A DNA stretch of 64,000 bases from Pegoplata infirma (lineage: Eukaryota; Arthropoda; Insecta; Diptera; Anthomyiidae): the NCBI GenBank assembly GCA_963921195.1, contig OY992537.1:58428313-58492312 (forward strand), in the 5' to 3' direction. Position 1 is the first letter of the stretch. Each line of letters begins with the position of its first letter. The notes beneath the pieces are model-generated. The model saw nothing but the letters and a program-made list of their open reading frames with translations, was not told the DNA's origin and made no database searches. Of this stretch, positions 10,414 to 22,062 are shown piece by piece. The position numbers and the translations under genes are program-made.

Positions 10414-10699
10414 CATTCAAAATAAAAACTCTGTCCAATCAGCAGAAAAATCTGCTGAAAATACACCCATTTTGAGCCATATGAGAAATCAGCGGATTTT
10501 AACAGACGCGGTTTGCTAAATTTCTATAGTAATAACCTGGGTCGAATCAGCAGTCTGCTGATTTCAGCAGTAAAATCTGCTCACATATTTAGTGATGCTT
10601 TTAAGAGGGAGCTATTTATATTCATCTACTTAAATTTTAAGACAGAGACATTTGATTTGCATTTTTGGGAGGCCGACATTTAAAATAAAAATAATTTAA

Positions 10700-12717
10700 A
10701 CAAGTAAAAAAGTTAAATTCAGCCTTGCCGAATCTAGTGATACCCTCCACAAATTCAAAAAGATTATTGAAAAAAACTTTATTTAAAAGGAAATTACTAT
10801 TGAAAAAAAAAATTTTGAAAAAAAATTTCCGCAAAAAAAAAATTTGTTAAAAAAAAAAATCCGTGATTTTTTCTTTTTTTGTCAAAAAATATGTTCGTAC
10901 TTGTTTAAATACCATTTGGTGTTCAATTACGTTCACATATTTCAACCAGCAGCCGAACTAAAGCATTTTGTATTTTTAGGTTATGTTGAATGTACTAAAA
11001 TTTTGAAGGTGTCCTTACATTTTGATTCATAACTTTTGAACTGCTGAACCGATAGGGAGTGGAGATAGGGAGTAGGTATGTGTTAAAAAAAATGTTGCAG
11101 GGTAAAAATAAATGGGGGTCGGTCTCACTAATGATCCCTCTCGAACGCACCATTGGACCGGTAGAAGCTGATTAAATAAAACATTGTAAGGGGACCGCCT
11201 TAACAGTTAAAGATAGAGAGTATGTGAGTTCAGAAAAAATGTTTGGACTAAAAAAATATTGTGGGCCGGTCATACATTTTGTTGCTCTAAGGGCACTATT
11301 AGGGCAGTTAGAGCGGTTGGAGCAAATTTTAAAAAATGTCGTTTTGTGTGGGAGCCCCCTTAGAAATTGGAGATAGGGTATTAGTTTGTTCCAAAGAATT
11401 GTTAAAAATTTGTAGAATCGATAGAAGTTTTACACAAAAAAATTAAAAAAAAACCGAAGAGTACAAACATTTTCAAAAATGAGATTTAAATTTTAACACT
11501 AAAAAATCGCATACTAGAGCGCTTTTAAGAATTTTTTGGGATTTTTTTTTTTTTAAAGTACGTAAAAAACAAAAATTAAAAAAAAACAAGTAAGAAAGTT
11601 ATAGTCGGTCAAGACCGACCATATGATACCCTACACCAGTGTTTTCCAGAAAATGGGTCACAAGTCCAAACATGGACCGATTGTATTTCTCTTTTGTTAG
11701 ATCTTTATTTAGTGTAGAAAACACACACAGATCAAATTTTATTGGAATTGGTTTATTTTTTTGTCAATAGAGAAATTTAACTGAATATCGGTCGAAATTT
11801 TTATATGGGGGACTAAGTCCAAATATGGTCCAATTATATTCCGATTTGATAAGGTTACAAAAGTACACGTTTAACCCCTAAAAATAAAATTTTTATCAAA
11901 TATTTTCATTTTTATGAATTTTGAGGGAAATATGTAAATATCGGGAAGGTGGTTTGTATGGGGACTACCAGAAGGACTGATCCGATTCCTTTGAAATTTA
12001 GAATGGTAATTTGCGCATACAAAATTTGATTACCTGCTGAATTTCAAAGCGATACCTATTATAATACGGTTATTAGAGTCATTTAAGCCGAATACAAAAG
12101 GGGCGTTTGTATGGGGGCTAGGTCTTAACATGGACCGATTTTCTCCAATTTCAATAGGCTTCGTCCTTGAATGATGCTTAAGTTTTAAATTTCAGGTCAA
12201 TTGATTGAAAATTGCGACCTGTATCGTGCTTAAACCGATAGAGGGACAGACGGACGGACATCGCTAAATCGACTCAAAAAGTAATTCTGAGTCGATCGGT
12301 ATACTTGAAGGTAGGCCTAGGACCAATATTTCGGGTAGTTACAAACATCAGCACAAACTCAATATACCCTGTACCACAGAGTGGTGTAGGGTATAAAAAT
12401 TTGAAATTTGGACCATTATTGAAGAAGTTATGAGTAAAAGAAGTTTGAGTAAAGGCACAAACTACCAATTTTTAAAAATTCGATATCTTTTGAACGGGTC
12501 ATCAAAAAATCTGAAAATTTACCACGAAGGAGTTTTAGAAGGGTACTAAAAACTGTAAGCAAATTGGGAAAATCTAAAAAAAATTTTTTTCAAAGTGTCC
12601 GATTTGACATGGAATGCCCCATATACTTTATGGGGTCCCATACCGATATTTCGATGAGTTACAAACGGAATGACAAACTTATATATACCCTCTATCACTT
12701 AGTGGAGGGTATAAAAA
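10700..12717 (+). mobile_element. DINE-like element, subfamily A, long variant with nested B copy
   Basis: It starts ACAAGTAAAAAAGTTAAATTC, has the hairpin ATTCAGCCTTGCCGAAT and ends TAGTGGAGGGTATAAAAA. It sits in unit 1 of the trimer at a point whose empty form ('actttaaaa..gataac') is visible in units 2 and 3. After 'cgaaccgatag' it carries a segment absent from other A copies (about 11050-11580) with 'gggagtggagatagggagtagg' and 'ggttggagcaaat', so it belongs to a longer variant. A B-subfamily copy lies inside it. Confidence 0.7.
11586..12399 (+). mobile_element. DINE-like element, subfamily B, intact-looking copy
   Basis: It begins ACAAGTAAGAAAGTTATAG, then the GTCGGTCAAGACCGAC hairpin and GATACCCTACACCAG. 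It has GGACAGACGGACGGACATCGCT near 12242-12263 and ends GTGGTGTAGGGTATAAAAA. It is uninterrupted, about 814 bp, and serves as the reference for locating insertions in the other B copies. It landed in an A-rich tract of the surrounding A element. Confidence 0.7.
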
Positions 12718-14078
12718 GATAACTAAATATATCTGTTAATTTAGCAAAATAATCTGCTGAAAATCTGCACAAAAAGTTTGTAAATCTAAGCAAGCAGAAT
12801 CAGTAAAAGTTCTGCAAAATTTCTGATATTTTCAGAAATTGCATGGCAGAGAATTTTGTTAAAATGTCAATTTCAGCAGAAAAATCTGCTAAAATTGAAA
12901 GTTAATTTACAGATTTTTTGACATAGGTTTTCTTTTGAGTGACTCAAAATAAAAACTGTTCAATCAGTAGAAAAATCTGATGAAAATACATCCATTTTGA
13001 GCCTTTTAAAAAATCTGCTGATTTTAGCAGACACGGTTTGCTAAATTTCTGTTGTAATAACCTGGGTCGAAATAGCACATAAACCTACTAAAACAGCGGG
13101 AAAATCTGCTAATATCAGCAGAAATATCTGCTCACATATTTAGTGACGCATTTACGCGGGAGCTATTTATATTCATCCACTTTAATTTTTATATAGTGAC
13201 ATTTGATTTGCATTTTTGCGAGGCTGACATTTAACAAAAAAATACTTTAAAAAACATAACTAAATAAATCTGTTAATTTAGCAAAATAATCTGCTCAAAA
13301 AACTATGTGAAACTTAGCAAACAAACTCAGTAAAAGATCTGCAAAATTTGTGTTGTTTTCAGAAATTGCATGGCAAAGAATTCTGTTAAAAAATTCATTT
13401 CAGCAGAACAATCTGCTAAAAATTAGTTATTTAAAGTTAATTTACAGATTTTTTGACATAGGTTTTCTTTTGAGTGACTCAAAATAAAAACTTTGTCCAA
13501 TCAGCAGAAAAATCTGATGAAAATACACCTATTTTGAGCTATATGAAAAATCTGCTGATTTTAGCAGACACGGTTTGCTAAATATTTGTAGTAATAACTG
13601 TGTCGAATCAGCAGACAAATCTGTTAAGACAGCAGAAAAATCTGTTGATTTCAGCAGGGAAATCTGCTCACTTACTTAGTGACTCATTTAAGCGGGAGCT
13701 TTTAATATTCATCCACTTTAATTTTCAGATAGTGACATTTGATTTGGAGCGAGGCAGACATTAAAAAAAAAATACTTTAAAATAGATAACCAAATATATT
13801 TGTAAATTTTGCAAAATAATCTGCTTAAAATCTGCACAAAAAAAATTGTGAAACTTAGCAAACAGAATCAGTAAAAATTCTGTAAAATTTCTGTTGTTTT
13901 CAGAAATTACATGGCGGAGTATTCTGCTAAAATGTCAATTTCAGCGGAAAAATCTGCTAAAAATGTGTTATTTTAAATTAAAAGTTATTTTACAGATTTT
14001 TTGACCGATGTTCTCGTTTAAGTGTATAAGTAAAATATAAGCACGACAATATTTTATTACGCATGCGTGAATGTCATT

Positions 14079-14735
14079 TATTATACCCCCAACACTCTAG
14101 TAATGGAGGGTTTGTCCCCATGGGACCCCATAAAAAATATAATTAAAAGCATGATCCTCGATCGATTCTAAATGGATCTAGCTATGTCCGTCCGTCTGCC
14201 GGTCTGTTAAAAACACGCCACCTTTCGAAAGAATACTCTAAAACTGCTGAAGCTTGGCATTTAAATTTGTCGTTCTCCCAGTCAGGTTGGTATTGCATTT
14301 TAGCGAAATCACTCCAGGGGGTCAGAAGTCATGAGCAAAAATGTGAATTGAAGATTGGGTTTCTTCGTGAATTCGCGTATTGAAAAACGCAAAAAGCATG
14401 CTTTAAATGGCATTGGTACGGCACAAAAATATTAAGAAAAGTGTTTTTGGTACTAAAAAAAAAATTAACACTCAAAAAAAAAATTAAAAATTTTACACTC
14501 AAAAAAATTTTTACACTCGAAAAAATTTTACACTCAAAAATTTTTTTTTTACAAACATGATTAAAAATTTTTTTTTTTATTAAAAAATACAAATTTTTAA
14601 TTTTTTAATTCAGAATTTTTGAAAAATTTTAATTTTTTACATTATAAAAAAAATAAAATCACTAAAAAAGTGTTTTGTGCATTGTGGAGGGTATTCAAGG
14701 ATTCGGCCGAGTAGAATTTAATCTTTTACTTGTTT
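14079..14735 (-). mobile_element. DINE-like element, subfamily D
   Basis: It is bounded by TATTATACCCCCAACACTC and by GGATTCGGCCGAGTAGAATT...TTTACTTGTTTT. The GTCCGTCCGTCTGCCGGTCTG tract is at about 14185-14206. Its interior has a short tandem of ACACTCAAAAAAATTT-type units (about 14466-14545) characteristic of this subfamily and also present in the copy at 21305-25386. Confidence 0.6.
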
Positions 14736-14938
14736 TATTTATCGTGGTTAAGCTTAGTTAATTATGAAAAACTCAACTATTGAAAAGGCACATGGTTTTT
14801 TTTTGGGGGCACTTATTGTGGAATGTCTCATATGTGTGTATATGAAAAATTCTCTAAGGCAGCCAAGGCAAACATACAGGTCACTATGGGCCACGATTTC
14901 AAATTTTTTCGATATAAGAATTTTTGAATTTTTGATAG
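14736..14938. other. Unassigned DNA
   Basis: No repeat or gene recognised. Confidence 0.3.
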
Positions 14939-14939
14939 A

Positions 14940-15790
14940 AACAAGTAAATTTGGCCTTGAGGAATTTATTGGCCCTAGAGATGGACGCGTGAATGATTTT
15001 TGACTCACACTCACTCAAGCTCACGACAGGAATTTTCGAATCACGCACACTCACTTACGTGAGTAAATTTAATACAACTCACACTCACGTGCACTCACGC
15101 AAGCTTCACACACACTCACATAAACTCACACTCACGAAACTCTTATTTATACAAAAAATTCAAAAATTAAAATTTCAAAAATCTTTCAAAATTTTTAGCA
15201 AAATTTAAAGTTCAGTGAAATTTAAAATTTTTTTTTTTTGCTTTTTCCGTGACGAAATCTTAAGTTAAGCCAAATTTTGCAATTTTTTTGTTGCTTTTTT
15301 TGGAACGAAAGGAAATATGAAGAAAAAATAAATCACGCAAACTCACGCAAAAAATTCGACTTACGCACACTCACTCACGCAAAAATCTTACTCACGCAAT
15401 TTTTTTCTCCACTCACAATCACGTGAGTAAAATTGAATTCAGTCACACTCACGAGTGAATCACGCCCTAATCTGCTCATTTGCCCTCCACAATGTATAAA
15501 AAAATATTTGCAAAAAAAAATAAAAATTGAAAAAAAAAAAAGACGCGGAAAAAAATTTTGGTGGAAATTTTTTTTTTCAAAAAACAAAAATTATGTATTT
15601 GTTTAAATACCATTCAGTATCCAATTTCGTTCACAAATGTCAACCAAATTAAAGTATTTTTTATTTTTAGGTTATGTTGAATGTACTAAAATTATCGTTC
15701 ATAACTTGTGAACCGTCGAAAAGATTTCACTCAAATACAATACCAATAACAAGTCTTAGGATTTTTTTAAAGAAAAAATCGACCGAATCT
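14940..15790 (+). mobile_element. DINE-like element, subfamily A, truncated and interrupted
   Basis: ACAAGTAAATTTGGCCTTGA marks the 5' end. After a hAT MITE (14976-15477) the element resumes with TGCCCTCCACAATGTATAA and continues through 'ttttaggttatgttgaatgtac' and 'cataacttgtgaaccg'. The GTCY block and terminal dyad are missing, so it is 3' truncated before the satellite begins. Confidence 0.6.
14976..15477. mobile_element. Second hAT-type GTGAGT-repeat MITE
   Basis: The left end TAGAGATGGACGCGTGAATG matches the TIR of the 4062-4524 element. The right end is eroded (CACGCCCTAATCTGCTC). The flanks ATTGGCCC (14968-14975) and ATTTGCCC (15478-15485) agree at 7 of 8 positions, as for an old 8-bp duplication. 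The interior is dominated by CACTCAC/ACTCACG repeats with an A/T-rich centre. It inserted into a DINE-like element, like its relative. Confidence 0.75.
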
Positions 15791-15799
15791 AAGCAGTTT

Positions 15800-18636
15800 T
15801 CAGTGAAATATGCAATTTTAAGTAAATTTTTAAATGAAAATTTAATTTAAAAAAAAAATGCATTTTAAGCAAAATGTGAATTTTGATGTGAAATATGCCT
15901 TTTCAGCAGTTTTCAGTGAAATATGCAATTTTAGGTAAATTTTTAATTTTTAAATGAAAAATTAATTTTAAAAAAAAATGCATTTTAAGCAAAATGTGAA
16001 TTTTGATGTGAAACATCATTTTTAAGTTAAGTGAAATATGCATTTTATAAATTAAATATGCAATTCATACTAAAATATATTTTTTTTAAAGAAAAATATG
16101 CATTTTTTAAGTATAATATACATTTTTAGGTGACCTACGCATTTTTAAGTGAATTGTAGATTGTTTAATTCTAATACGCATTTCAAGTCCTTTTATAGAT
16201 AAACATACTTTTTTTAAGTAATATGTGCATTTTTAAATGAAATATTCATTTTTAAAGTGAAATATGAATTTTAAGATTAATTTGCATTTATTTAAATACG
16301 CACTTTTAGAGAAATACATTTTTTTAGTGAAAAAGAAAAAAATTCTATTTAATATGCACTTTCATGTTAAACATGATTTAATTTTTATTGATATGTATGC
16401 ATTTTTAAATGAAATTTGTTTTTTTAAGTAAAATACGCATTTTTAAATAAAATATGCATTTATAAGTAAAATATACGTTTTTAGGTGAATGAGGCATTTT
16501 TAAATGAAATAAACTTTTTTATATATTTAATATGCATTTTGATTTAAAACATGTATTTTTAATTTTTATTAAGTAAAATATGCATTTTAAGTGAAATATG
16601 CATTAATAAGTGAAATATAAGTTTTTAGGTGAATGAAGCATTTTTAATTGAAATCTGCATTTTTTAATGAAATATGCCCTATTTTTAATTTTTAATTATA
16701 TGTTTTTTTAAAGTAAAATATCCATTTTAAAGTGAAATATGCATTTATAAGCGAAATATACGTTTTTAGGTGAATGAAGCCTTTTTAAATGAAATATGCC
16801 CTTTTAAATGAAATGAAATAAACTTTTTTTATATATTTAATATGCATTTTCATGTAAAACATGTATTTTTAATTTTTATTAATTTATATGCATTTTTAAT
16901 GAAATATGTTTTTTTAAAGTAAAATATGCATTTTTAAGTGAAATATGCATTTATAAGTTAAATATGCAATTATAAGTGATATATGCATTTATAAGTGAAA
17001 TATGCATTTATAAGTGAAATATACGTTTTTAGGTGAATGAAGCATTTTTACATCAAACATGCATTTTTTATCGAAATATGAATTTTTAGGTGAAATATGC
17101 ATTTTTAAATAAAATATGCTTATTGAAATGAAATATGCATTTTTAAATGAAATATGCATATTGAAATGAAATATGTATTTTTTAGACAAAAATGCATATT
17201 TAAGAAATTCAAATTTTTAAGAGAAATATAAATTCTTAAGAGAAATAAAATTTTTAAGTGAAATATGCACTTAACAGCAAAACTTGAAAGAAAAATTTGC
17301 CTTTTAAGCTGGCATATCATTTATTGTTTTAAGTACACGTGCGTTATTATGTAAAATGAAATATGCATTTTAAAAAGAAATGTGCAACTTAAAGTGAATA
17401 TGCATTTTAAAGCGATATATGTATGAGCTTTTTAAGTGGTATATGCATTTTTAAGTGAAATATGATTTTTTGATGTGAAATAAGTTTTATATATGAAATA
17501 TGCAATTTGATGTGAAATATGCACTTAAACTTGAAACAAGCATTTTCAAGAGAAATGAGTATTTTTAAGTGATATACATTTTAAATGAAATATTAATTTT
17601 TAAGTAAAATAAAAATTTTCCAGTAAAATATGCATCCTTAAGTGAAATATGCATTTTTAAGGAAAATATACATTTTAAAGTGAAATCTACAGTATATATG
17701 CATTTTCCAAGAGAAATAAAATATGCATTTTTGAAGACAAATGTAGATTTTTAAGTAAAATGAGAATTTTTAAGTGAAATATGCATTGTAAGGTGAAATG
17801 TGCATTTTAAGCATAAAATATGTGGTTTTAAGTAAAATATGTATTCTAAAGTAAAATATGCATTTTTAAGTAAAAATCGATCTTTTACGTAAAATGCATT
17901 TTTAATAAAAATATGCAATTTTAAGTACAAGATTGTTAGGTAACAGATGCATTTTTAAGTAAAAGATGCAGAAAGTATAAATATGCATTTTTTGGATAAA
18001 TATTCATTTTAAATATGCACTTTTATGTAAAAAATGCATATTTAATTAAGATAAGCATTTTAAGTAAAATATGCATTTTAAGTAAAATATGCATTTTAAG
18101 TAAAATATGCATTTTAAGTACAATAAAATATGCATTTTAAGTAAAATATACATTTTTAAGTATTATATGCATTTTTAAGTAAAATATGCATTTTTTGTGT
18201 AATAAATGTATTTTTAAGTAAAATATGCATTATTAAGTGCAACATGCAGTTTTAAGTTTACATTTAAGTTTACATTTTCAAGCAAAATTTACATTTTTAA
18301 GTTAAGATATAAAGTAAAATATGCATTTTTAAGTAAAATATGCATGTTTAAGAAAAATATGCACTTTTAAGTAAAATATGCATTTTTAAGTAAGATATGC
18401 ATTTTTAAATTAAATATGCATTTTTAAGTCTACGCATTTTTAAATCAAATACGCATTTTTAAGTCAAATATACATTTTTAAGTCAAATATTCATTTTGAA
18501 GTCGAATATGCATTTTACGTCAAATATGCATTTTTAAGTCAAATATGCATTTTTTAGTCAAATATGCATTTTGAAGTCAAATATGCATTATTAAGTCAAA
18601 TATGCATTTTGAAGTCATACATTTTTAAGTCAAATA
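15800..18636. repeat. ATGCAT satellite, decayed to moderately regular
   Basis: The stretch is a tandem array of 17-20 bp monomers around ATATGCATTTTTAAGTGAAA. It is irregular at the left and more regular from about 18000 on, where units read AAGTAAAATATGCATTTT and then AAGTCAAATATGCATTTTT. Short frames rich in MHILLK-like repeats on the minus strand are translations of the monomer and are not genes. Confidence 0.9.
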
Positions 18637-18645
18637 TGTAATTTT

Positions 18646-19678
18646 GGGGGGGTGAAATAAAGCCATAGGCAATAAGGCCATATGGCCTCATTTCCCAAAG
18701 AGTTGAGAAATAAGGCCATATGGCGTTATTACCAACCACTGTTGGAAATAAAGCCATATATGGTTTTATTACTCATTTAAAAAATTTTTAAAAATGTTCA
18801 TCATTATTTTGCGGAGAGTGTGGAAATATATTTCCACGTAAATCCTTTTACCCAAAAAAAAATTTATTTAGCGAAACCGCTAAATTAATTTATGGAGTTT
18901 GAAATGGCGTACGGATATAGCGCCCAAGGTCTTATCGCCCAAAACCGTAAATGTCATATCGCCCAAGCTGCGACATATAGCCCAAAATGATAGGTCTAAA
19001 AATGTTATTTCTCGCAAAACAAAATTGTCAAAAAATCCCAAATATTTTTTTCGGGCGAAATATCGAAATTATGTCTTCTATGAATTGTGTTTTTGTAATA
19101 AAGGTTTTCTGCGTAGCCGGCCTTCGGCCGGGCTTAGGGATTACATACTCCATGCATTAAACCCACCCTCTCTGCAAACCAAAGCTATTTTGGTTATCAG
19201 GCCTTTTGAGGCATAACAAATTTGATAGCGCAAAGGCCTGCTACCCTAGAAAACTTTACTTTGCGGAAAGGGTGGGTTTAATGCATGGATTTTGTAATCC
19301 CTAAGCCCGGCCGAAGGCCGGCTACACAGAAAAACTTTTTTTGTTAAACAATCTTTAAATTAAAAACCCTGCCAATAAAAAATTGGTGCCTCTAGACCCC
19401 TCTAAGTTCCGAGGTTCCTGGTATATGTGGTTTTTTAACTCCATAAATTAATTTAGCGGCTTCGCTAAATACATTTTTTTTTTTGGGTAGCAGGATTTAC
19501 GGGGAAATATATTTCCACATTTTCAACTGATATGGCTTTATTTCCACTTTGGTTGCAAAATCAATATGACTTTATTGCTCAATTGTGTTGGTAATAAAGC
19601 CATATGGCCTTATTTCCCATTGAATTGAGAAATAACGCCATATGGCCTTATTGCCTATGGCTATATTTCACCCCCCCC
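18646..19678. mobile_element. Poly-G-ended foldback element, copy 1 (9-bp TSD)
   Basis: Ends GGGGGGGTGAAATAAAGCC and the inverse TATTTCACCCCCCCC bound 1,033 bp. They are flanked by a perfect 9-bp duplication TGTAATTTT (18637-18645, 19679-19687) made of satellite sequence. The inverted arms are about 240-255 bp and hold several copies of the dyad AATAANGCCATATGGCNTTA. An inner inverted repeat contains CCGGCCTTCGGCCGG hairpins and CCATGCATTAAACCCACCC. A 9-bp duplication with long TIRs fits Mutator-like or Foldback elements; no transposase is seen. The 105-codon frame at 18899-19216 crosses these palindromes and is unlikely to be coding. Confidence 0.85.
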
Positions 19679-20960
19679 TGTAATTTTAAGTCAAATATGC
19701 ATTTTTAAATTAAATATGCATTTTTAAATCAAATACGCATTTTTAAATCAAATATGCATTTTTAAATCAAATATGCATTTTTAAATCAAATATGCATTTT
19801 TAAATCAAATATGTATTTTTAAATCAAATATGCATTTTTAAATCAAATATGCATTTTTAAATCAAATATGCATTTTTAAATCAAATATGCATTTTTAAAT
19901 CAAATATGCATTTTTAAATCAAATATGCATTTTTAAATCAAATATGCATTTTAAGTCATATATGCATTTTTAAGTCAAACATGCATTTTTAAGTCAAATA
20001 TGCATTTATAAGTCAAGTATGCATTTTTAAATCAATTTTGCATTTTTAAGTACAATATGCATTATTAAGTACAACATGCAGTTTTCAGTAAAATTTACAT
20101 TTTTAAGTTAAGATATAAATTGTTAAACAAAATATAAATTTTTAAGTAATATATGAATTTTTAAGAAAAATATCTATTTTTGTAGTAAAATATGCATTTT
20201 TATATAAAAATGCATTTTTATTTAAGATATGCATTTTAAGTAAAATAAACATTTTAAGTAAAATATGCATTTTAAGTAAAATATGCATTTTAAGTAAAAT
20301 ATGAATTTTAAGTAAAATATGCATTTTAAGTAAAATATGCATTTTAAGTAAAATATGCATTTTAAGTAAAATATGCATTTTAAGTAAAATATGCATTTTG
20401 AAGTAATATATGCATTTTAAAAAATATGTATTTTTAAGTAAAATATGCATTTTTAAAGAAAATATGTATTTGTAAAGAAAATATGCATTTTTTAATAAAT
20501 TATGTATTTGTAAGTAAAATATGCATTTTTTTATTTATATAATAAATGCATTTTTAAGTAAAATATGCATTATTAAGTACAAATTGCAGTTTTAAGTAAA
20601 ATTTACATTTTCAAGCAAAATTTACATTTTTAAGTAAAATATGCACTTTTAAGTAAAATATGCACTTTTAAGTTAAATATAAATGTTTAAGAAAAATATG
20701 CACTTTTAAGTAAAATATAAATGTTTAAGTAAAATATGAATTTTGAAGTAATATATGCATTTTAAAAAATATGTATTTTTAAGTAAAATATGCATTTTTA
20801 AAGAAAATATGCATTTGTAAAGAAAATATGCATTTTTTAATAAATTATGTATTTGTAAGTAAAATATGCATTTTTAAGAAAATATGCATTTTTCAGTAAA
20901 ATATGAATTTTAAGTTAAATATGCATTATTTGATTAAAATAAGGATTTTTCCAATTCTCA
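19679..20960. repeat. ATGCAT satellite, homogeneous segment
   Basis: It continues the array interrupted by the foldback. At about 19730-19950 the monomer is 19 bp (AAATCAAATATGCATTTTT). At about 20240-20400 it becomes 18 bp (AAGTAAAATATGCATTTT). It ends in mixed variants before 20960. Confidence 0.9.
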
Positions 20961-21304
20961 GTGCTTTTTGGCCATAGTTACGCGCAGGTAAATCATATAG
21001 TCAGCTAAATATTAACAAAACAAGTAGAGGAGTTTTGGGGGTACTAAAAAATGCATTAAGTGCAACACCAAACAAAATGAATACATTTACAGCAACAACA
21101 CAAAACATGAACGACAACAGTAGAAAAAAAAATATATTAAAACAAAACTGGATTCCAAAAACAAAGTAAAAAATGATACAACTGTAGAAGGATTATTTTT
21201 TTTATATAATTTTTTTGTTTGGTTTTGTCTTAAAAGTAACTTGCTGCACCTTAAAAAATATGTTTTTGTTCATATTCATGCAACAGCAGCATAAAGAAAA
21301 GCAG
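20961..21304. other. Low-repeat DNA
   Basis: A stretch with CAACAACAC and ACGACAACAG words of fly intergenic type. No gene is identified. Confidence 0.35.
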
Positions 21305-22062
21305 TTTTTATACCCTCCACTCTTGTGATAGAGGGTATATATAAGTTTGTCATTCCGTTTGTAACACCTCGAAATATTGGTCTAGGACCCCATAAAGTAT
21401 ATATATTTATGATCCTCGATCGATTTTAAGTCGATCTAGCGATGTCCGTCCGTCCGTCCGTCTGTCTGTCTGTCCGTAGAAAACACGCTAACTTTTTAAA
21501 GACTTTACAGAGGCTACTGAAGTTTGGCATATATGTTTGTCATTTACCTGGTCAGGTTGGTATTGCAATCCAGCCAAATCGGTCCAGTGGTTCAAAAGTT
21601 ATGAGCAAAATAGTAAATTTCGGCAAGGGTGTTTCTCGAATTTTCGAGATAAAAAACACGATAACTTTCGAAAGACAATAATGAGACTACTGAAGCTTGG
21701 CATGTATCTTTGCCGTTCCCCGGATCTGTTTGGTTTTAAATTTCAGCTCAATCGGTTCAGTGGTTCAAAAGTTATAAGCAAAACCCTGAATTTCAGATTA
21801 GTTTCATCTAAAATGCCACGTGTTTTAACAAGTTTTAAAAGCATTGGTGAACTAAACAATGCTTTTCAAACTTTTTTAATTTTAAAGCAATGCTTTTTAA
21901 ACTTGTTTAGTTTTAAAAGCATTGGTAACTTAAAAACCACACTCGAAAAAAATTTTACACTCAAAAAAATTTTACACTCAAACAAATTTTACATTCAAAA
22001 AAAAAATGTACACAAAAAAAATTTAGTTTTTTTTTACAAAAATGACAATATTTTGTGTACAT

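Larger units (their letters stand above)
10414..14024. mobile_element. Head-to-tail trimer of a TA-flanked TIR element
   Basis: Three units occupy 10414-12941 (with a 2,018-bp insertion), 12942-13476 and 13477-14024. Net unit length is about 510-548 bp. Each starts (C)ACTCAAAATAAAAACT and ends TTTTGAGTG or a variant, and the unit junctions read TTTTGAGTGACTCAAAA. The array is flanked by TA on both sides (10412-10413, 14025-14026). Each unit is full of the short palindrome AGCAGA-AAAA-TCTGCT and its variants. TIR and TA resemble the MITE family at 27642-28868, suggesting a Tc1/mariner-type origin. Confidence 0.75.

Noticed and set aside
18750..18762. CCATATATGG as a CArG (SRF) regulatory site
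   Set aside because: It is one of several related CCATATGG dyads within the foldback arms, so element structure explains it better.
18899..19216. 105-codon frame, partly repeated at 60103-60315 on the other strand
   Set aside because: Recurs only because the poly-G foldback is present twice; it runs through hairpins (CCGGCCTTCGGCCGG) and is disrupted differently in the two copies.
20142..20450. Open frame encoding repeated MHILLK units
   Set aside because: Direct translation of the 18-bp satellite monomer; no start context, no domain, and the same happens in other blocks (40859-41247, 60782-61066, 58727-59110).
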